Positions 7,485 to 15,409 of a stretch of DNA of 64,000 nucleotides are shown piece after piece. A program made the position numbers and the translations under genes. Below the pieces are notes generated by a model, which made no database searches, was not told the origin of the DNA, and was given only the letters and a program-made list of their open reading frames with translations. The stretch spans positions 496,001 through 560,000 of the forward strand of contig CAWBNG010000008.1 in assembly GCA_963790075.1 (NCBI GenBank). Direction: 5' to 3'. Positions within the stretch are counted from its first letter, which is position 1. The number at the start of each line of letters is the position of its first letter. This stretch comes from CAYOUV01 sp963790075 (GTDB lineage Bacteria; Chloroflexota; Anaerolineae; Anaerolineales; Villigracilaceae).

Positions 7485-8276
7485 ATGATGCTTACTTCGT
7501 CTTCCAAGAAAGAAAAAGGCCAGGGCCTGGTGGAATATTCCCTGATCCTGGCCTTAGTGGCCATAACTGTCATGTCGGTGATGATGATGATGGGACCGCT
7601 TGTCGGCGATATCTTCACTTCGATCGGCGAAGGCTTTTTAGGCTTGGGTGGCGCTGCCGTCGGCGTTGGTGGTGGCGGCGAGGGAGGTCTGTTTGCGACC
7701 GAAACACCGATCCCAACCACGCCGACCCCCGAACTGCCTACGCCTACGCCGGTACCACCCACCGCCACCCCGGCCCCGACCTGGAACCCTTGCGCGAATG
7801 AAGGTGAGTACTGCAGTTTCAGCGGAACGGCCAACGTAAGATATGGGGCCAATAATACCTATGCATATGGATCGTACTTCAATGGGGTCTCGTGCAGCAA
7901 CAGCGTCTTTGGAGATCCAATTGTCGGGGTGTACAAGAGCTGTGAAGTATTCCAGGTCGAATCCCCAGCCAGTCCCACCCCGGTTCCGCCGACTGACACA
8001 CCGACACCCACCCCTGTTCCGCCCACTCCTACTCCCATTCCTCCTACTGCTTCCCCTACACCTACGGAAGCACCCCCTACCCCTACTCCTGTCCCGACCT
8101 GGCAATTCTGTGCGGATGAGAATGGGTATTGCAGCTTTAGCGGAACGGCGAAAGTAAGATATGGGATCGCGGGCAATTGGGTCAAGAAGACTACCACCGA
8201 CGGGATTTCATGCAGCAATGATGTATTTGGCGATCCGGCCCCCGGTGTACTGAAAATTTGTGAAGTAAAGCAATAG
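7485..8276 (+). CDS. Flp-type prepilin fused to two four-cysteine domains, copy 2
   Basis: The encoded 263-residue protein is identical to copy 1; the only nucleotide change is a silent Pro codon (CCG instead of CCA). It has the same AGGAGA ribosome-binding site, prepilin signal, Pro/Thr-rich linkers and paired four-cysteine domains. With its own promoter and terminator it should be expressed independently of copy 1. Perfect protein identity beside diverged flanks points to recent homogenisation by gene conversion, or to an assembly effect. Function as for copy 1: a putative surface-displayed adhesive pilin. Confidence 0.85.
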   Translation: MMLTSSSKKEKGQGLVEYSLILALVAITVMSVMMMMGPLVGDIFTSIGEGFLGLGGAAVGVGGGGEGGLFATETPIPTTPTPELPTPTPVPPTATPAPTWNPCANEGEYCSFSGTANVRYGANNTYAYGSYFNGVSCSNSVFGDPIVGVYKSCEVFQVESPASPTPVPPTDTPTPTPVPPTPTPIPPTASPTPTEAPPTPTPVPTWQFCADENGYCSFSGTAKVRYGIAGNWVKKTTTDGISCSNDVFGDPAPGVLKICEVKQ

Positions 8277-8310
8277 CGCGTTTGGCAAGTAACTCCAATA
8301 AACCAATAAA

Positions 8311-8339
8311 ACTCCAAGCTCTCTCGGGCTCGGAGTTTT
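8311..8339 (+). terminator. Terminator of pilin-fusion copy 2
   Basis: Same AACTCCAAGC/GCTCGGAGTT hairpin as copy 1, followed by four T, then ATTT. Confidence 0.75.
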
Positions 8340-8381
8340 ATTTAAAATTGCATAACTAGATCAGATTGTCGACAAACTTGG

Positions 8382-8387
8382 TATAAT
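8382..8387 (+). promoter_or_regulatory. Extended -10 box of miaB
   Basis: TATAAT preceded by TGG (extended -10), ending 9 bases before the ATG at 8397. This predicts a leader of only two or three bases. Confidence 0.55.
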
Positions 8388-8396
8388 TCAGGCCTT

Positions 8397-9740
8397 ATGG
8401 GAAAGAAATACCACCTCTGGACCGAAGGCTGCCAGATGAACGTGGCCGACTCGCAGCGCGTCGGTTCTTCGCTGGAGCATCTGGGCTACACCTTCACCGA
8501 CAAGGCCGAAGAAGCCGACGTGATCGTGCTCAATACCTGTGTCGTGCGCCAGTCCGCGGAAGACAAGGCCATCGGGCGCTTGCATTCCCTGCGTCCGCTC
8601 AAGGATCAAAATCCGCAGCTGGTGATCAACCTGATGGGCTGCCTGGTCGGGGTGCGCGGCGCGGAGAAATTGCGCGCGAAGCTGCCTTTTGTGGACGTCT
8701 TCTCGCCGCCCTCCGATCCGGGACCGCTGGTCTCGTTCCTGACCCAGGGTGAGGTGCGCTCGCTCGCAGATGCCGAGACGACCCGCCGCTTCCTGATGAT
8801 GGACGAGGACCTGACCCTGCCGGCCCACGAGCGCGGACAACTCGTCTCGGCCCACGTGCCGGTCGTTTACGGTTGTTCGCACGCCTGTACCTTCTGCATC
8901 ATCCCTTTCCGGCGCGGCGTCGAACGTTCACGCCCGGTCGGTGATATCGTGGGTGAGGTCCGTTCGCTGGTGGCTCAGGGCGTCAAGGAAATTACCCTGC
9001 TGGGCCAGATCGTCGACCGTTATGGCACGGACGTGCCGGACGGTCCCAACCTGGCCGGCCTGTTGCGGGTCGTCCACCAGGTGGATGGTTTGGAGCGCAT
9101 CCGTTTCCTGACCTCGCATCCAAGCTACTTCGACGAAGATTTAATGGAGGCGGTGGCCGAACTGCCCAAGGTCATGCCGCACATCGAGGTGCCGATCCAG
9201 GCCGGCGATGATACCGTGCTGGAAAATATGAAACGCGGCTATACCCGGGACGATTACCGCCGCCTGGTCGAGAAGATCCGCAATGTCATTCCGGACTGTT
9301 CGATCGCTACAGATATCATTGTCGGTTTTCCCGGCGAGACAGAGGAACAGTTCACGCAGACCTACGATATTCTGGCCGAATTGAAGCTGGATGTGGCCCA
9401 TCTGGCTCGTTACTCCTCCCGCGAAGGGACAGTGGCCACCCGCCGCATGCTGGACGATGTCCCTGATGAAGAAAAGATGCGTCGCTTCCGGGCATTGGAA
9501 GATTTGCAAGAACAAATCGTCGGCGAGATTAACGCCCGATATTTAGGTCAGACCGTTTATGTGCTTTTTGAAGAGAAAGTTAAAGGTCGCTGGAAAGGCC
9601 GTACACCGACCAACAAGCTGGTTTTCCTTGAAGCAGACGATGACCTCCGCGGCAAAATCATACCCGTCACCATTACCTGGACTGGACCATGGTCCATGCA
9701 GGCCAGGTTAATACAACAGCTTGCCCCCAGTAGATTGTGA
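8397..9740 (+). CDS. miaB: tRNA 2-methylthio-N6-isopentenyladenosine synthase
   Basis: A 447-residue radical-SAM methylthiotransferase that adds a methylthio group to i6A37 of tRNAs reading UNN codons. The N-terminal domain holds the three ligands of the auxiliary cluster (C12, C48 in NTCVVRQSAEDK, C82). The radical-SAM CxxxCxxC is GCSHACTFCIIP (C160, C164, C167), followed by ITLLGQIVDRYG, where MiaB usually has Asn for the Ile-Val step. A C-terminal TRAM-like domain begins near residue 380. Length and motif order fit MiaB rather than MtaB or RimO, though the slightly atypical motifs leave some room. The gene is solitary and ends at a large bidirectional terminator. Confidence 0.9.
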   Translation: MGKKYHLWTEGCQMNVADSQRVGSSLEHLGYTFTDKAEEADVIVLNTCVVRQSAEDKAIGRLHSLRPLKDQNPQLVINLMGCLVGVRGAEKLRAKLPFVDVFSPPSDPGPLVSFLTQGEVRSLADAETTRRFLMMDEDLTLPAHERGQLVSAHVPVVYGCSHACTFCIIPFRRGVERSRPVGDIVGEVRSLVAQGVKEITLLGQIVDRYGTDVPDGPNLAGLLRVVHQVDGLERIRFLTSHPSYFDEDLMEAVAELPKVMPHIEVPIQAGDDTVLENMKRGYTRDDYRRLVEKIRNVIPDCSIATDIIVGFPGETEEQFTQTYDILAELKLDVAHLARYSSREGTVATRRMLDDVPDEEKMRRFRALEDLQEQIVGEINARYLGQTVYVLFEEKVKGRWKGRTPTNKLVFLEADDDLRGKIIPVTITWTGPWSMQARLIQQLAPSRL

Positions 9741-9749
9741 TTGTTGGAT

Positions 9750-9807
9750 GGATCTTAGCAAAAAACTTCCCGCGTGGTTCTCTGCGGGAAGTTTTTTGCT
9801 AAGATCC
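9750..9807. terminator. Perfect 24-bp stem, bidirectional terminator
   Basis: Arms 9750-9773 and 9784-9807 are perfectly complementary around a 10-base loop and include an A6/T6 stretch. It ends the convergent miaB and Flp-pilin genes. The pilin stop codon (9799-9801) lies inside the right arm. Confidence 0.9.
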
Positions 9808-9954
9808 AGATGGAATACTATCGATGAGCCTGCTAAAAACGTTGCCAATGATTGGGCCGAGCAACATTAAAACAGCAATTACAACGACGGCAACCAAAAC
9901 AAGAATCAAAGCATACTCGACCAGCCCTTGGCCACGTTCATTAATCCAGAGCAT
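9799..9954 (-). CDS. Small Flp/Fap pilin
   Basis: A 51-residue type IVb prepilin: short leader MLWINERG, cleavage expected after G8, then QGLVEYALILVLVAVVVIAV, a hydrophobic helix with the conserved Glu and Tyr, and a short tail ending PSGS. This is the usual size of a Flp major pilin. A near-perfect AGGAGGTGATC precedes the start; a GTG one codon earlier is an alternative start. It shares the GQGLVEY processing motif with the two pilin-fusion proteins at 6.3-8.3 kb, so the same prepilin peptidase and Tad machinery, absent here, probably handle all three. Confidence 0.88.
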   Translation of the reverse strand: MLWINERGQGLVEYALILVLVAVVVIAVLMLLGPIIGNVFSRLIDSIPSGS

Positions 9955-10180
9955 CACATGATCACCTCCTTCCTTAATTTAACAGCTATATTAGCATAAG
10001 CATAACTTGTTTGACTGAGAAATTGCGGTTTTGTAAAGTACTTGTAATGTGCCCGGATAGAAATCGTGAGCAGGTCAGGCGTGTAATTCGACCGCTATCC
10101 ATCCAGCTTAAGTTGCACAATCTCTACGGTTAAAATCCGGCATTCATCTGGCAGTGTCGCTGTCAGATTTAGAAACCCGT

Positions 10181-10186
10181 TATAAT
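10181..10186 (+). promoter_or_regulatory. -10 box of the M23 peptidase gene, leaderless arrangement
   Basis: TATAAT ends 7 bases before the ATG at 10194, with no Shine-Dalgarno sequence between. The spacing matches the rlmB arrangement. Confidence 0.55.
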
Positions 10187-10193
10187 CTTCCCC

Positions 10194-10904
10194 ATGTCAA
10201 ATCGTTTTATTGTATCGGTGGTGATCGTGGTCGCCTTGGTGGGCGGATATTTCCTCTATCACGGAGTCCGGCCACGGGTGTCCCGCTCCGGGACGGTGAT
10301 GGAATGGCTGCGGCATTCCGACCAGCATCCAGATTGGGCCATGCAGGCCGGAGAGCGTTGTGGCGACGCACCCTTCATCTTCCCGACAGATGGCCTGATC
10401 GGTTTTCTGTGGGACGATTCGTTCCGCGTCGGACATCGCCATCAAGGTTTGGATATTTTCGGCGGCGGCCAACTGAACCAAACCCCGGTCGTCGCCGCTT
10501 ACGACGGTTACCTGACGCGCTTGCCGGAGTGGAAATCGGCCGTGATCCTGCGTGTTCCGAGCGACCCGCTCAATCCGGGACGCCAAATCTGGCTCTACTT
10601 TACCCACATGGCTGATAAAGACGGCAACTCTTTCATTTCCCCTGATTTCCCGCCCGGCACCTACGAGCAGTTCATCCCGGCCGGGACATTTCTTGGCCGC
10701 CAGGGCAACTACTCGGGTGACCCCAACAACCCGACCGGCGTGCACCTGCATTTCTCGATCGTGCTGGATGACGGGCAGGGTCATTTCCGTAACGAATTGG
10801 ATATCAACAATACGCTCGACCCGACACCATACCTGGGAATCGAGGTGAATGCCAATCGCAACCAGGGAGAAATCCCGCTTTGTCAGGCAGGCGTGAATGG
10901 GTGA
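10194..10904 (+). CDS. Membrane-anchored M23 (LytM-type) metallopeptidase
   Basis: 236 residues. An N-terminal hydrophobic segment (about 5-22) acts as signal or anchor. The M23 zinc motifs follow: HQGLDIFG (H83, D87), the catalytic His in YFTHMAD (H138) and VHLHFS (H184, H186). It is expected to cleave peptidoglycan cross-links or another cell-surface peptide outside the membrane. All zinc ligands are present, so it should be active rather than an EnvC/NlpD-type activator. The gene overlaps the following SDR gene by 8 bases, indicating co-transcription, although no functional link between them is obvious. Confidence 0.88.
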   Translation: MSNRFIVSVVIVVALVGGYFLYHGVRPRVSRSGTVMEWLRHSDQHPDWAMQAGERCGDAPFIFPTDGLIGFLWDDSFRVGHRHQGLDIFGGGQLNQTPVVAAYDGYLTRLPEWKSAVILRVPSDPLNPGRQIWLYFTHMADKDGNSFISPDFPPGTYEQFIPAGTFLGRQGNYSGDPNNPTGVHLHFSIVLDDGQGHFRNELDINNTLDPTPYLGIEVNANRNQGEIPLCQAGVNG

Positions 10905-11568
10905 GTTTGACGGGATGGTCGTGCTGATCACCGGAGCCGGACGCGGGTCGGGTCGGGCTTTGTCCGAAGCGTTTGCCGCTCGAGGCGCCTCAGTGGCTGC
11001 CAACGACATCTCGCCCATCAACCTCGACTTGGTCGTGGAGCAGATCCGCGCTGCAGGTGGAAGGGCCGAAGCCTATGTGGACGACGTGGCCAAGAAAGTA
11101 GCCGTGCAGGCGCTGATCAACCAGGTGATCGACGACCTGGGCCGCATCGACGTGCTGGTCAATCACGCCGCGGTCGAGCCGCATTTTCCGCTGCTCGACA
11201 TCGACGAGTGGGACTGGCATCGCACTTTGGATGTCAACCTTACCGGCGCTTTTCTGTTGACCCAGTCTGTCGGACGGGTGATGCGCGAACAGGGCGGTGG
11301 CGTGATCGTGAATCTGCTCCCCCTGGCAGGGCGCGATGAACTGAGCGATCGTGCTGCTTACGTAGCCAGCCTGACCGGGCTGCTCGGGTTGACACGTCAA
11401 GCAGCATTCGAACTGGCTCCCTTTAATATTCGCGTGCATGCCGTTGGCACTGGCATAACTGCAGATCATGCTGCGGACGCTGCCGTTCCCTCCGATCTGA
11501 TCAAAGCTGTGCTTTATTTGTCCAGCCCGGCGGCTACACATCTGAATGGCCAGATTGTCGGTATATAA
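10897..11568 (+). CDS. Short-chain dehydrogenase/reductase-like protein lacking Ser and Lys of the active site
   Basis: A 223-residue classical SDR fold. The nucleotide-binding TGAGRGSG, the DVNLTGAF Asn and the AAY tyrosine are present. The catalytic Ser position in the NISS-like motif reads NLLPLAG (Pro), and the lysine of YxxxK is Leu (YVASL). With two of the four catalytic residues missing, ordinary oxidoreductase activity is doubtful; it may bind nucleotide in another role. It overlaps the M23 gene by 8 bases, and its tail carries TATAAT-like sequence that may start the next transcript. Confidence 0.8.
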   Translation: MGEFDGMVVLITGAGRGSGRALSEAFAARGASVAANDISPINLDLVVEQIRAAGGRAEAYVDDVAKKVAVQALINQVIDDLGRIDVLVNHAAVEPHFPLLDIDEWDWHRTLDVNLTGAFLLTQSVGRVMREQGGGVIVNLLPLAGRDELSDRAAYVASLTGLLGLTRQAAFELAPFNIRVHAVGTGITADHAADAAVPSDLIKAVLYLSSPAATHLNGQIVGI

Positions 11569-11617
11569 TATATGGGTAAGCGACCCTTCCAGGCCGCAAC
11601 AAGGGAAGGTGAAAGCT

Positions 11618-12085
11618 ATGAAGGAACTACTGGAATATCGCAAACGATTGCTGAAGCGTGTCGGGCAGGCAGCTGATGAATTCCGAAACACCTGCCTGGC
11701 GGTGTCCGATCCGTTCAAATCCTTCCAATCCGGTGGATGGAATGTCCACCAGATTGCCGTGCATGTGCGGGATGTGGATAACCTGGTTTATGGACTGCGC
11801 ATCCACCGTACGCTCGAGGTTGACGATCCCGAATTCCAGAATTTCGATGCAGATCCCTGGATGGATGAACATTATGATCGTGATGAACCACTTGAAAGTA
11901 TTCTGGACGAATTTACGACCAGCGTCCACCAGACGATCGAACGCTTACGCGATTTACCCCCGGAGGCCTGGAGCCGCGAGAGTCGTCATATCGTGTATGG
12001 CGGCGGCTTCACCATGCAGTCCTGGGTGGAGCGAGACCTGGAACACATCGAGGAACATCTCGAGACGATCAAGAAAGCACAGTAA
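11618..12085 (+). CDS. DinB-family protein
   Basis: A 155-residue four-helix DinB/YfiT-like protein. Histidines in WNVHQIAVHVRDVD and in the C-terminal HIEEHLETI are the likely metal ligands of this family. Members are metal-dependent thiol transferases or uncharacterised stress proteins. The ATG at 11618 is preferred because GGGAAGGTG precedes it. It lies 49 bp after the SDR gene and ends at a shared terminator. The substrate is unknown. Confidence 0.75.
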   Translation: MKELLEYRKRLLKRVGQAADEFRNTCLAVSDPFKSFQSGGWNVHQIAVHVRDVDNLVYGLRIHRTLEVDDPEFQNFDADPWMDEHYDRDEPLESILDEFTTSVHQTIERLRDLPPEAWSRESRHIVYGGGFTMQSWVERDLEHIEEHLETIKKAQ

Positions 12086-12097
12086 TTAGAAAACAAT

Positions 12098-12125
12098 AAG
12101 TCCCCGTGATCTTTCACGGGGACTT
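12098..12125. terminator. Bidirectional terminator between convergent genes
   Basis: AAGTCCCCGTGA and its exact complement (12-bp stem, 4-base loop) lie between the DinB gene and the convergent PAP2 gene. The minus side has ATTGTTTTC; the plus side has only a weak T tract. Confidence 0.8.
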
Positions 12126-12145
12126 TGAATTTAAGCAAAGCGGCG

Positions 12146-12706
12146 CTACCACAACGGGATGCCGACCAGGCCGGTCAACCAGCCCAGCAAGGACCCCTGG
12201 ATCGCCAGCGCAACCAGACCAAGCGCAATCCCTAACAACGTCCCGGCCAGGATATCCGACACATAATGTACACCCATCGAGACGCGTGCCAGCGCGACCA
12301 GCGGAGCCCAGATCCAAAAGATGACAGCTAGCCAGGTCGGACCCAACCCGCTGACCAGGACGGCGATCAGGAAAACACGCGCTGCATGCCCGGATGGAAA
12401 GGAATGCGGGTCGGTGCTGCGGTAGATCAGGCCCCACTCGCCTTCCGGCCTGCGGCGGCGGACGGTGAACTTGATGCTCATGACGATCACGGCCAGGACA
12501 GCAATCCCGCTGAAGACCACCAGCGACCAGTGCTTCCAAAACGATGAGCCAAAGAGCCAGACCAGGATCAATCCGGCGCCCCAGAACCAGGAGTCGCCCG
12601 AATGCGCCAGGAAGGCTGCGGTCCAGCGCAACAGACCTGGGTGTTCGGCCACGCGCATGCGTGCGGAAATTTGTGCGTCTACAGCCAGGATGTTGTTGAA
12701 TTTCAT
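12146..12706 (-). CDS. PAP2-family membrane phosphatase
   Basis: A 186-residue integral membrane phosphatase with about five helices. The three PAP2 signatures are present: KFTVRRRRP (KxxxxxxRP), PSGHAARVF, and ARVSMGVHYVSD (a variant of SRxxxxxHxxxD). It probably dephosphorylates a lipid phosphate or pyrophosphate such as phosphatidate or undecaprenyl pyrophosphate. Its ATG overlaps the stop of the upstream nucleotidyltransferase gene (ATGA), so the two are translationally coupled and may act in one pathway. Confidence 0.88.
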   Translation of the reverse strand: MKFNNILAVDAQISARMRVAEHPGLLRWTAAFLAHSGDSWFWGAGLILVWLFGSSFWKHWSLVVFSGIAVLAVIVMSIKFTVRRRRPEGEWGLIYRSTDPHSFPSGHAARVFLIAVLVSGLGPTWLAVIFWIWAPLVALARVSMGVHYVSDILAGTLLGIALGLVALAIQGSLLGWLTGLVGIPLW

Positions 12707-13497
12707 GCGCCTTTTTTCTGCTTCTTCTTTTGTTGTTTGGCCAGGTCCTTGCGCAGAATTTCGAGTTGGTGGGGCTTATCCACGTCCATCGCGGGTTCGG
12801 CATGGTCCCAGACAATTGCGCGACCGGTGATGTTGAGGCGCTTCATCACGCGCTTGACTGTCTCGTCCAGGGTCAAACGACCCATCAATAATAGAGCGAG
12901 CGTGCCGAAACCGATCGTGGCAGCCTGCTTGAGCGGACTCTTGCGGTTGCCAATCAGCTCTTCCCACATATCCAGGTGCTCGGTCGTCATACTGACATGC
13001 GTGATGTTCATATCTGCACCGCAGACTTCCATGTCTTTGAGGCGCGTGTAGGTCCGGTTTGAATTGGGATAACGCGTTTCCATCACCTCGCGCGGGACGA
13101 TGCCGTAATAGATATCGTCATTCGTGTCCATGGCGGTGTCAATCAACCAGTCGACCATCTCGGGTTTGATGCCTGGAATATCCGAAGAGACGACCAGCAC
13201 ATATTCCGTTTCAGGATCGAGTTCGAGAACCTTATCGACTCCCGCCACGATATTGGCCAGCATGCGCCCTTGATTGGAAAGGAAGATCATGGGTTTCTTG
13301 CAGGTCACGCCGCTTTTGGGCGACATCCCGACAATGACAACCTGGTCCACATTATTGGCGTCGCTCAAAGCATCCAGGACCCACTGGATCATGGGTTTGC
13401 CTGCCACGTCAAGCATGGCTTTGGAATTTCCATTGGAATAAGCGTACAATGGATCTTCGGGCATCGGGATTCCACCCGCGGTTACGATTGCGTCCAT
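12703..13497 (-). CDS. NTP-transferase (GlmU/MobA-like) domain protein
   Basis: 264 residues. The N-terminus MDAIVTAGG is the start of the sugar/cofactor nucleotidyltransferase fold, with SNGNSKAMLDVAGKPMIQW as the lysine-containing substrate loop and VVSSDIPG holding the metal-binding Asp. The N-terminal loop differs from the usual LAGGxGxR pattern. A Lys-rich tail (about residues 250-264) follows. The start at 13497 follows GAGGAGG. It is coupled to the PAP2 gene downstream and lies about 50 bp after the quinate-dehydrogenase-like gene. The nucleotide substrate and acceptor are unknown. Confidence 0.78.
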   Translation of the reverse strand: MDAIVTAGGIPMPEDPLYAYSNGNSKAMLDVAGKPMIQWVLDALSDANNVDQVVIVGMSPKSGVTCKKPMIFLSNQGRMLANIVAGVDKVLELDPETEYVLVVSSDIPGIKPEMVDWLIDTAMDTNDDIYYGIVPREVMETRYPNSNRTYTRLKDMEVCGADMNITHVSMTTEHLDMWEELIGNRKSPLKQAATIGFGTLALLLMGRLTLDETVKRVMKRLNITGRAIVWDHAEPAMDVDKPHQLEILRKDLAKQQKKKQKKGA

Positions 13498-13549
13498 TTG
13501 TGCCTCCTCACATGACAGGTTCATCACCTGTCCACAACTCAGATTCGCA

Positions 13550-14455
13550 TCAATTCAGTTCTTGCAACTGCGGTTCGAACCCGAGTTTGTCCAGCATCTC
13601 GTTGTATTCTTCACGGGTCAGGGCCCGCCCCTTACCGGAGACGGCGATCAGGGCAGCCTCCATCATGTTTGTGCCAAAGGAACGTCCATCCAAGACGGGT
13701 GTAGTGGTGACCAGATACTTGACACCGGTCTTTTTGAAGAGGGCTACGTCTTCGGTCGTGGTGGTGTTGGTGACCACAATTTTGCCCTGCATATCGTCCG
13801 GCATGTAGCGCTTGATGTAATGACAGTCCCCCGCCACGACCGTCGCCCAGTGGAAGATCTCCTCATGCTTGGGCTTGCGCTCTTCCTGTTTTTCACCGGT
13901 CGGGTAGACCCACTCGAAGGGCAAACGTCCGGCGATCGGCATTAACCACGCCGCCAGTGTTTTTAGCTGTTTTTCAGTATGCAAGGGGATCGGAATGCCG
14001 AGCGAGAACATCAAATCACCAAAGGTGCACTCGTAGCCGGCTTCGACAAAGGAATGCGCCAGTCCCCAGCGGTCGGCGCCGGTCATGACGAAGACCTTCT
14101 TGCCACGTTCTTTGACATAATCGCCAAGTTTCGCCTCCACGAAGGGCCCGGCTTTGCTTTCCAGGGTGGTTTTTAAACCTGTGCCGTCCACAACGGGTGT
14201 TTTTTTGATTAGGCGCACCATCGGTTTGACCGAATGCAGTGTGTACCACTTGTCGTCTACCAGCAGACCCAGGTCGGCCCCGCCAACGCCAAAGGCGTCC
14301 ACCTTGCCGTCCAGTTCCTGATATTTCAGCGCGGCAGCTTCCATATCACCGTCCGTGCCGATGCGCTCGATGCTGACTTTTTCTCCCAAAAGAGTGACTT
14401 CTACGGCCTTGTTGCGTTTGGATGAACCAATGCTGATGCTGACTGCACGTTTCAT
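13550..14455 (-). CDS. Conserved protein of the type often annotated quinate 5-dehydrogenase
   Basis: 301 residues starting MKRAVSISIGSSKRNKAVEV, followed by RIGTDGDMEAA and GKVDAFGVGGADLGLLV. This pattern belongs to a family frequently labelled quinate 5-dehydrogenase in databases; I see no convincing experimental basis for that name. A Gly-rich TGADRWGLAHSFVEAGY segment resembles a nucleotide-binding turn. GGAGGAG precedes the ATG at 14455. It heads an operon with the nucleotidyltransferase and PAP2 genes. Confidence 0.65.
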   Translation of the reverse strand: MKRAVSISIGSSKRNKAVEVTLLGEKVSIERIGTDGDMEAAALKYQELDGKVDAFGVGGADLGLLVDDKWYTLHSVKPMVRLIKKTPVVDGTGLKTTLESKAGPFVEAKLGDYVKERGKKVFVMTGADRWGLAHSFVEAGYECTFGDLMFSLGIPIPLHTEKQLKTLAAWLMPIAGRLPFEWVYPTGEKQEERKPKHEEIFHWATVVAGDCHYIKRYMPDDMQGKIVVTNTTTTEDVALFKKTGVKYLVTTTPVLDGRSFGTNMMEAALIAVSGKGRALTREEYNEMLDKLGFEPQLQELN

Positions 14456-14603
14456 GATAACTCCTCCAGTTGGATTGGGGTCAGTATACACCCAAGTCAA
14501 TGTTATGAGAATAATCGGGGTCGCTCCACTAATAAAACAGGCCAGGATGGCATACGTTGCTCACTGTTTCGATTAGAATCAAAGCATCAAGGAGAAAACA
14601 TTC

Positions 14604-15371
14604 ATGAAACGAATTATTCAAAGTTTGCTCGCCATTTTTGGGTTATTGACGCTTTACAGCGTGCTGTCTGTGCCCCTTGGCTGGCCGCGCCCGGGATTCC
14701 TGACGCCCTTGATCACGCTGGTCGGATTTTCTTTTGGATTGTTACATGCCAGCCAGCGTATGGGATGGAAAAAAGCCCTGGGGCTGCTGGTTTTCGTCTT
14801 CGGCGTGAGTTTATCCTTCGAGAGCCTGGGCGTGGCGACGGGGATCGTCTACGGGCCGTACCATTACACGCTCAAGCTGGGTCCGCTTTTCCTGGGCCTG
14901 GTCCCGTACTTGATCCCGGTTGCCTGGTTTATGATGATGTACCCCGCCTTCGTGATTGCAGATTGGCTCACCCCGGTCCACTGGAAAAGCTGGCAGCGGC
15001 TTCTGGGAGTTTCTGCAGTGGGTGGACTGGCGATGACTGCCTGGGACCTGGTGATGGATCCCTTGATGGTGCGCGGCGGTCACTGGGTCTGGGAGGTCAA
15101 TGGAGCCTACTTCGGCGTGCCGCTCCAGAATTACTTCGGCTGGTGGCTGACCGTCTTTACCACGTTCGCCCTGTTCCTACTGCTACTGGGTCAGCAAAGA
15201 ACTGGATCTGCAGCGGGTTTTGACCGCCTGGCGGCCCTTGCCTATGTAGTGACTGGTTTGGGGAATGTGCTGGTGGCCTGGATGACCGGTCTGGGCGGGC
15301 CGGCGCTGGCCGGCTTCTTTGCTATGGCGCCCTGGGTCGTGATCGCTTGGCTGCGCATGTCACCCGATTAG
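14604..15371 (+). CDS. Carotenoid biosynthesis membrane protein, CruF-like
   Basis: A 255-residue polytopic protein (about seven helices) of the carotenoid-synthesis family that includes CruF 1,2-hydratases. Characteristic residues are SLGVATGIVYGPYHY, followed by LGLVPYLIPVAWFMMMYP, the AWDLVMDP turn and the GGHWVW and YFGVPLQNYFGWW blocks. Hydration of terminal psi ends of acyclic carotenoids is the known CruF activity; no other carotenoid gene is in the window. AAGGAGAAAA precedes the ATG. A hairpin terminator follows immediately. Confidence 0.83.
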   Translation: MKRIIQSLLAIFGLLTLYSVLSVPLGWPRPGFLTPLITLVGFSFGLLHASQRMGWKKALGLLVFVFGVSLSFESLGVATGIVYGPYHYTLKLGPLFLGLVPYLIPVAWFMMMYPAFVIADWLTPVHWKSWQRLLGVSAVGGLAMTAWDLVMDPLMVRGGHWVWEVNGAYFGVPLQNYFGWWLTVFTTFALFLLLLGQQRTGSAAGFDRLAALAYVVTGLGNVLVAWMTGLGGPALAGFFAMAPWVVIAWLRMSPD

Positions 15372-15377
15372 CCAATT

Positions 15378-15404
15378 AAAGCCCGGCAAAAATAGCCGGG
15401 CTTT
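15378..15404. terminator. Terminator between convergent genes
   Basis: AAAGCCCGGC and GCCGGGCTTT form a 10-bp stem with a 7-base A-rich loop between the CruF-like and FGE-like genes. T tracts are short on both strands. Confidence 0.75.
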
Positions 15405-15409
15405 GTGAT

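Larger units (their letters stand above)
7430..8339 (+). repeat. Identity block B of a tandem duplication
   Basis: Second copy of the 910-bp block at 6237-7146, with a single base difference. The sequence between the blocks (7148-7429) is similar to the region upstream of copy 1 (6029-6236) only at a diverged level and contains the tRNA relic. Confidence 0.97.
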
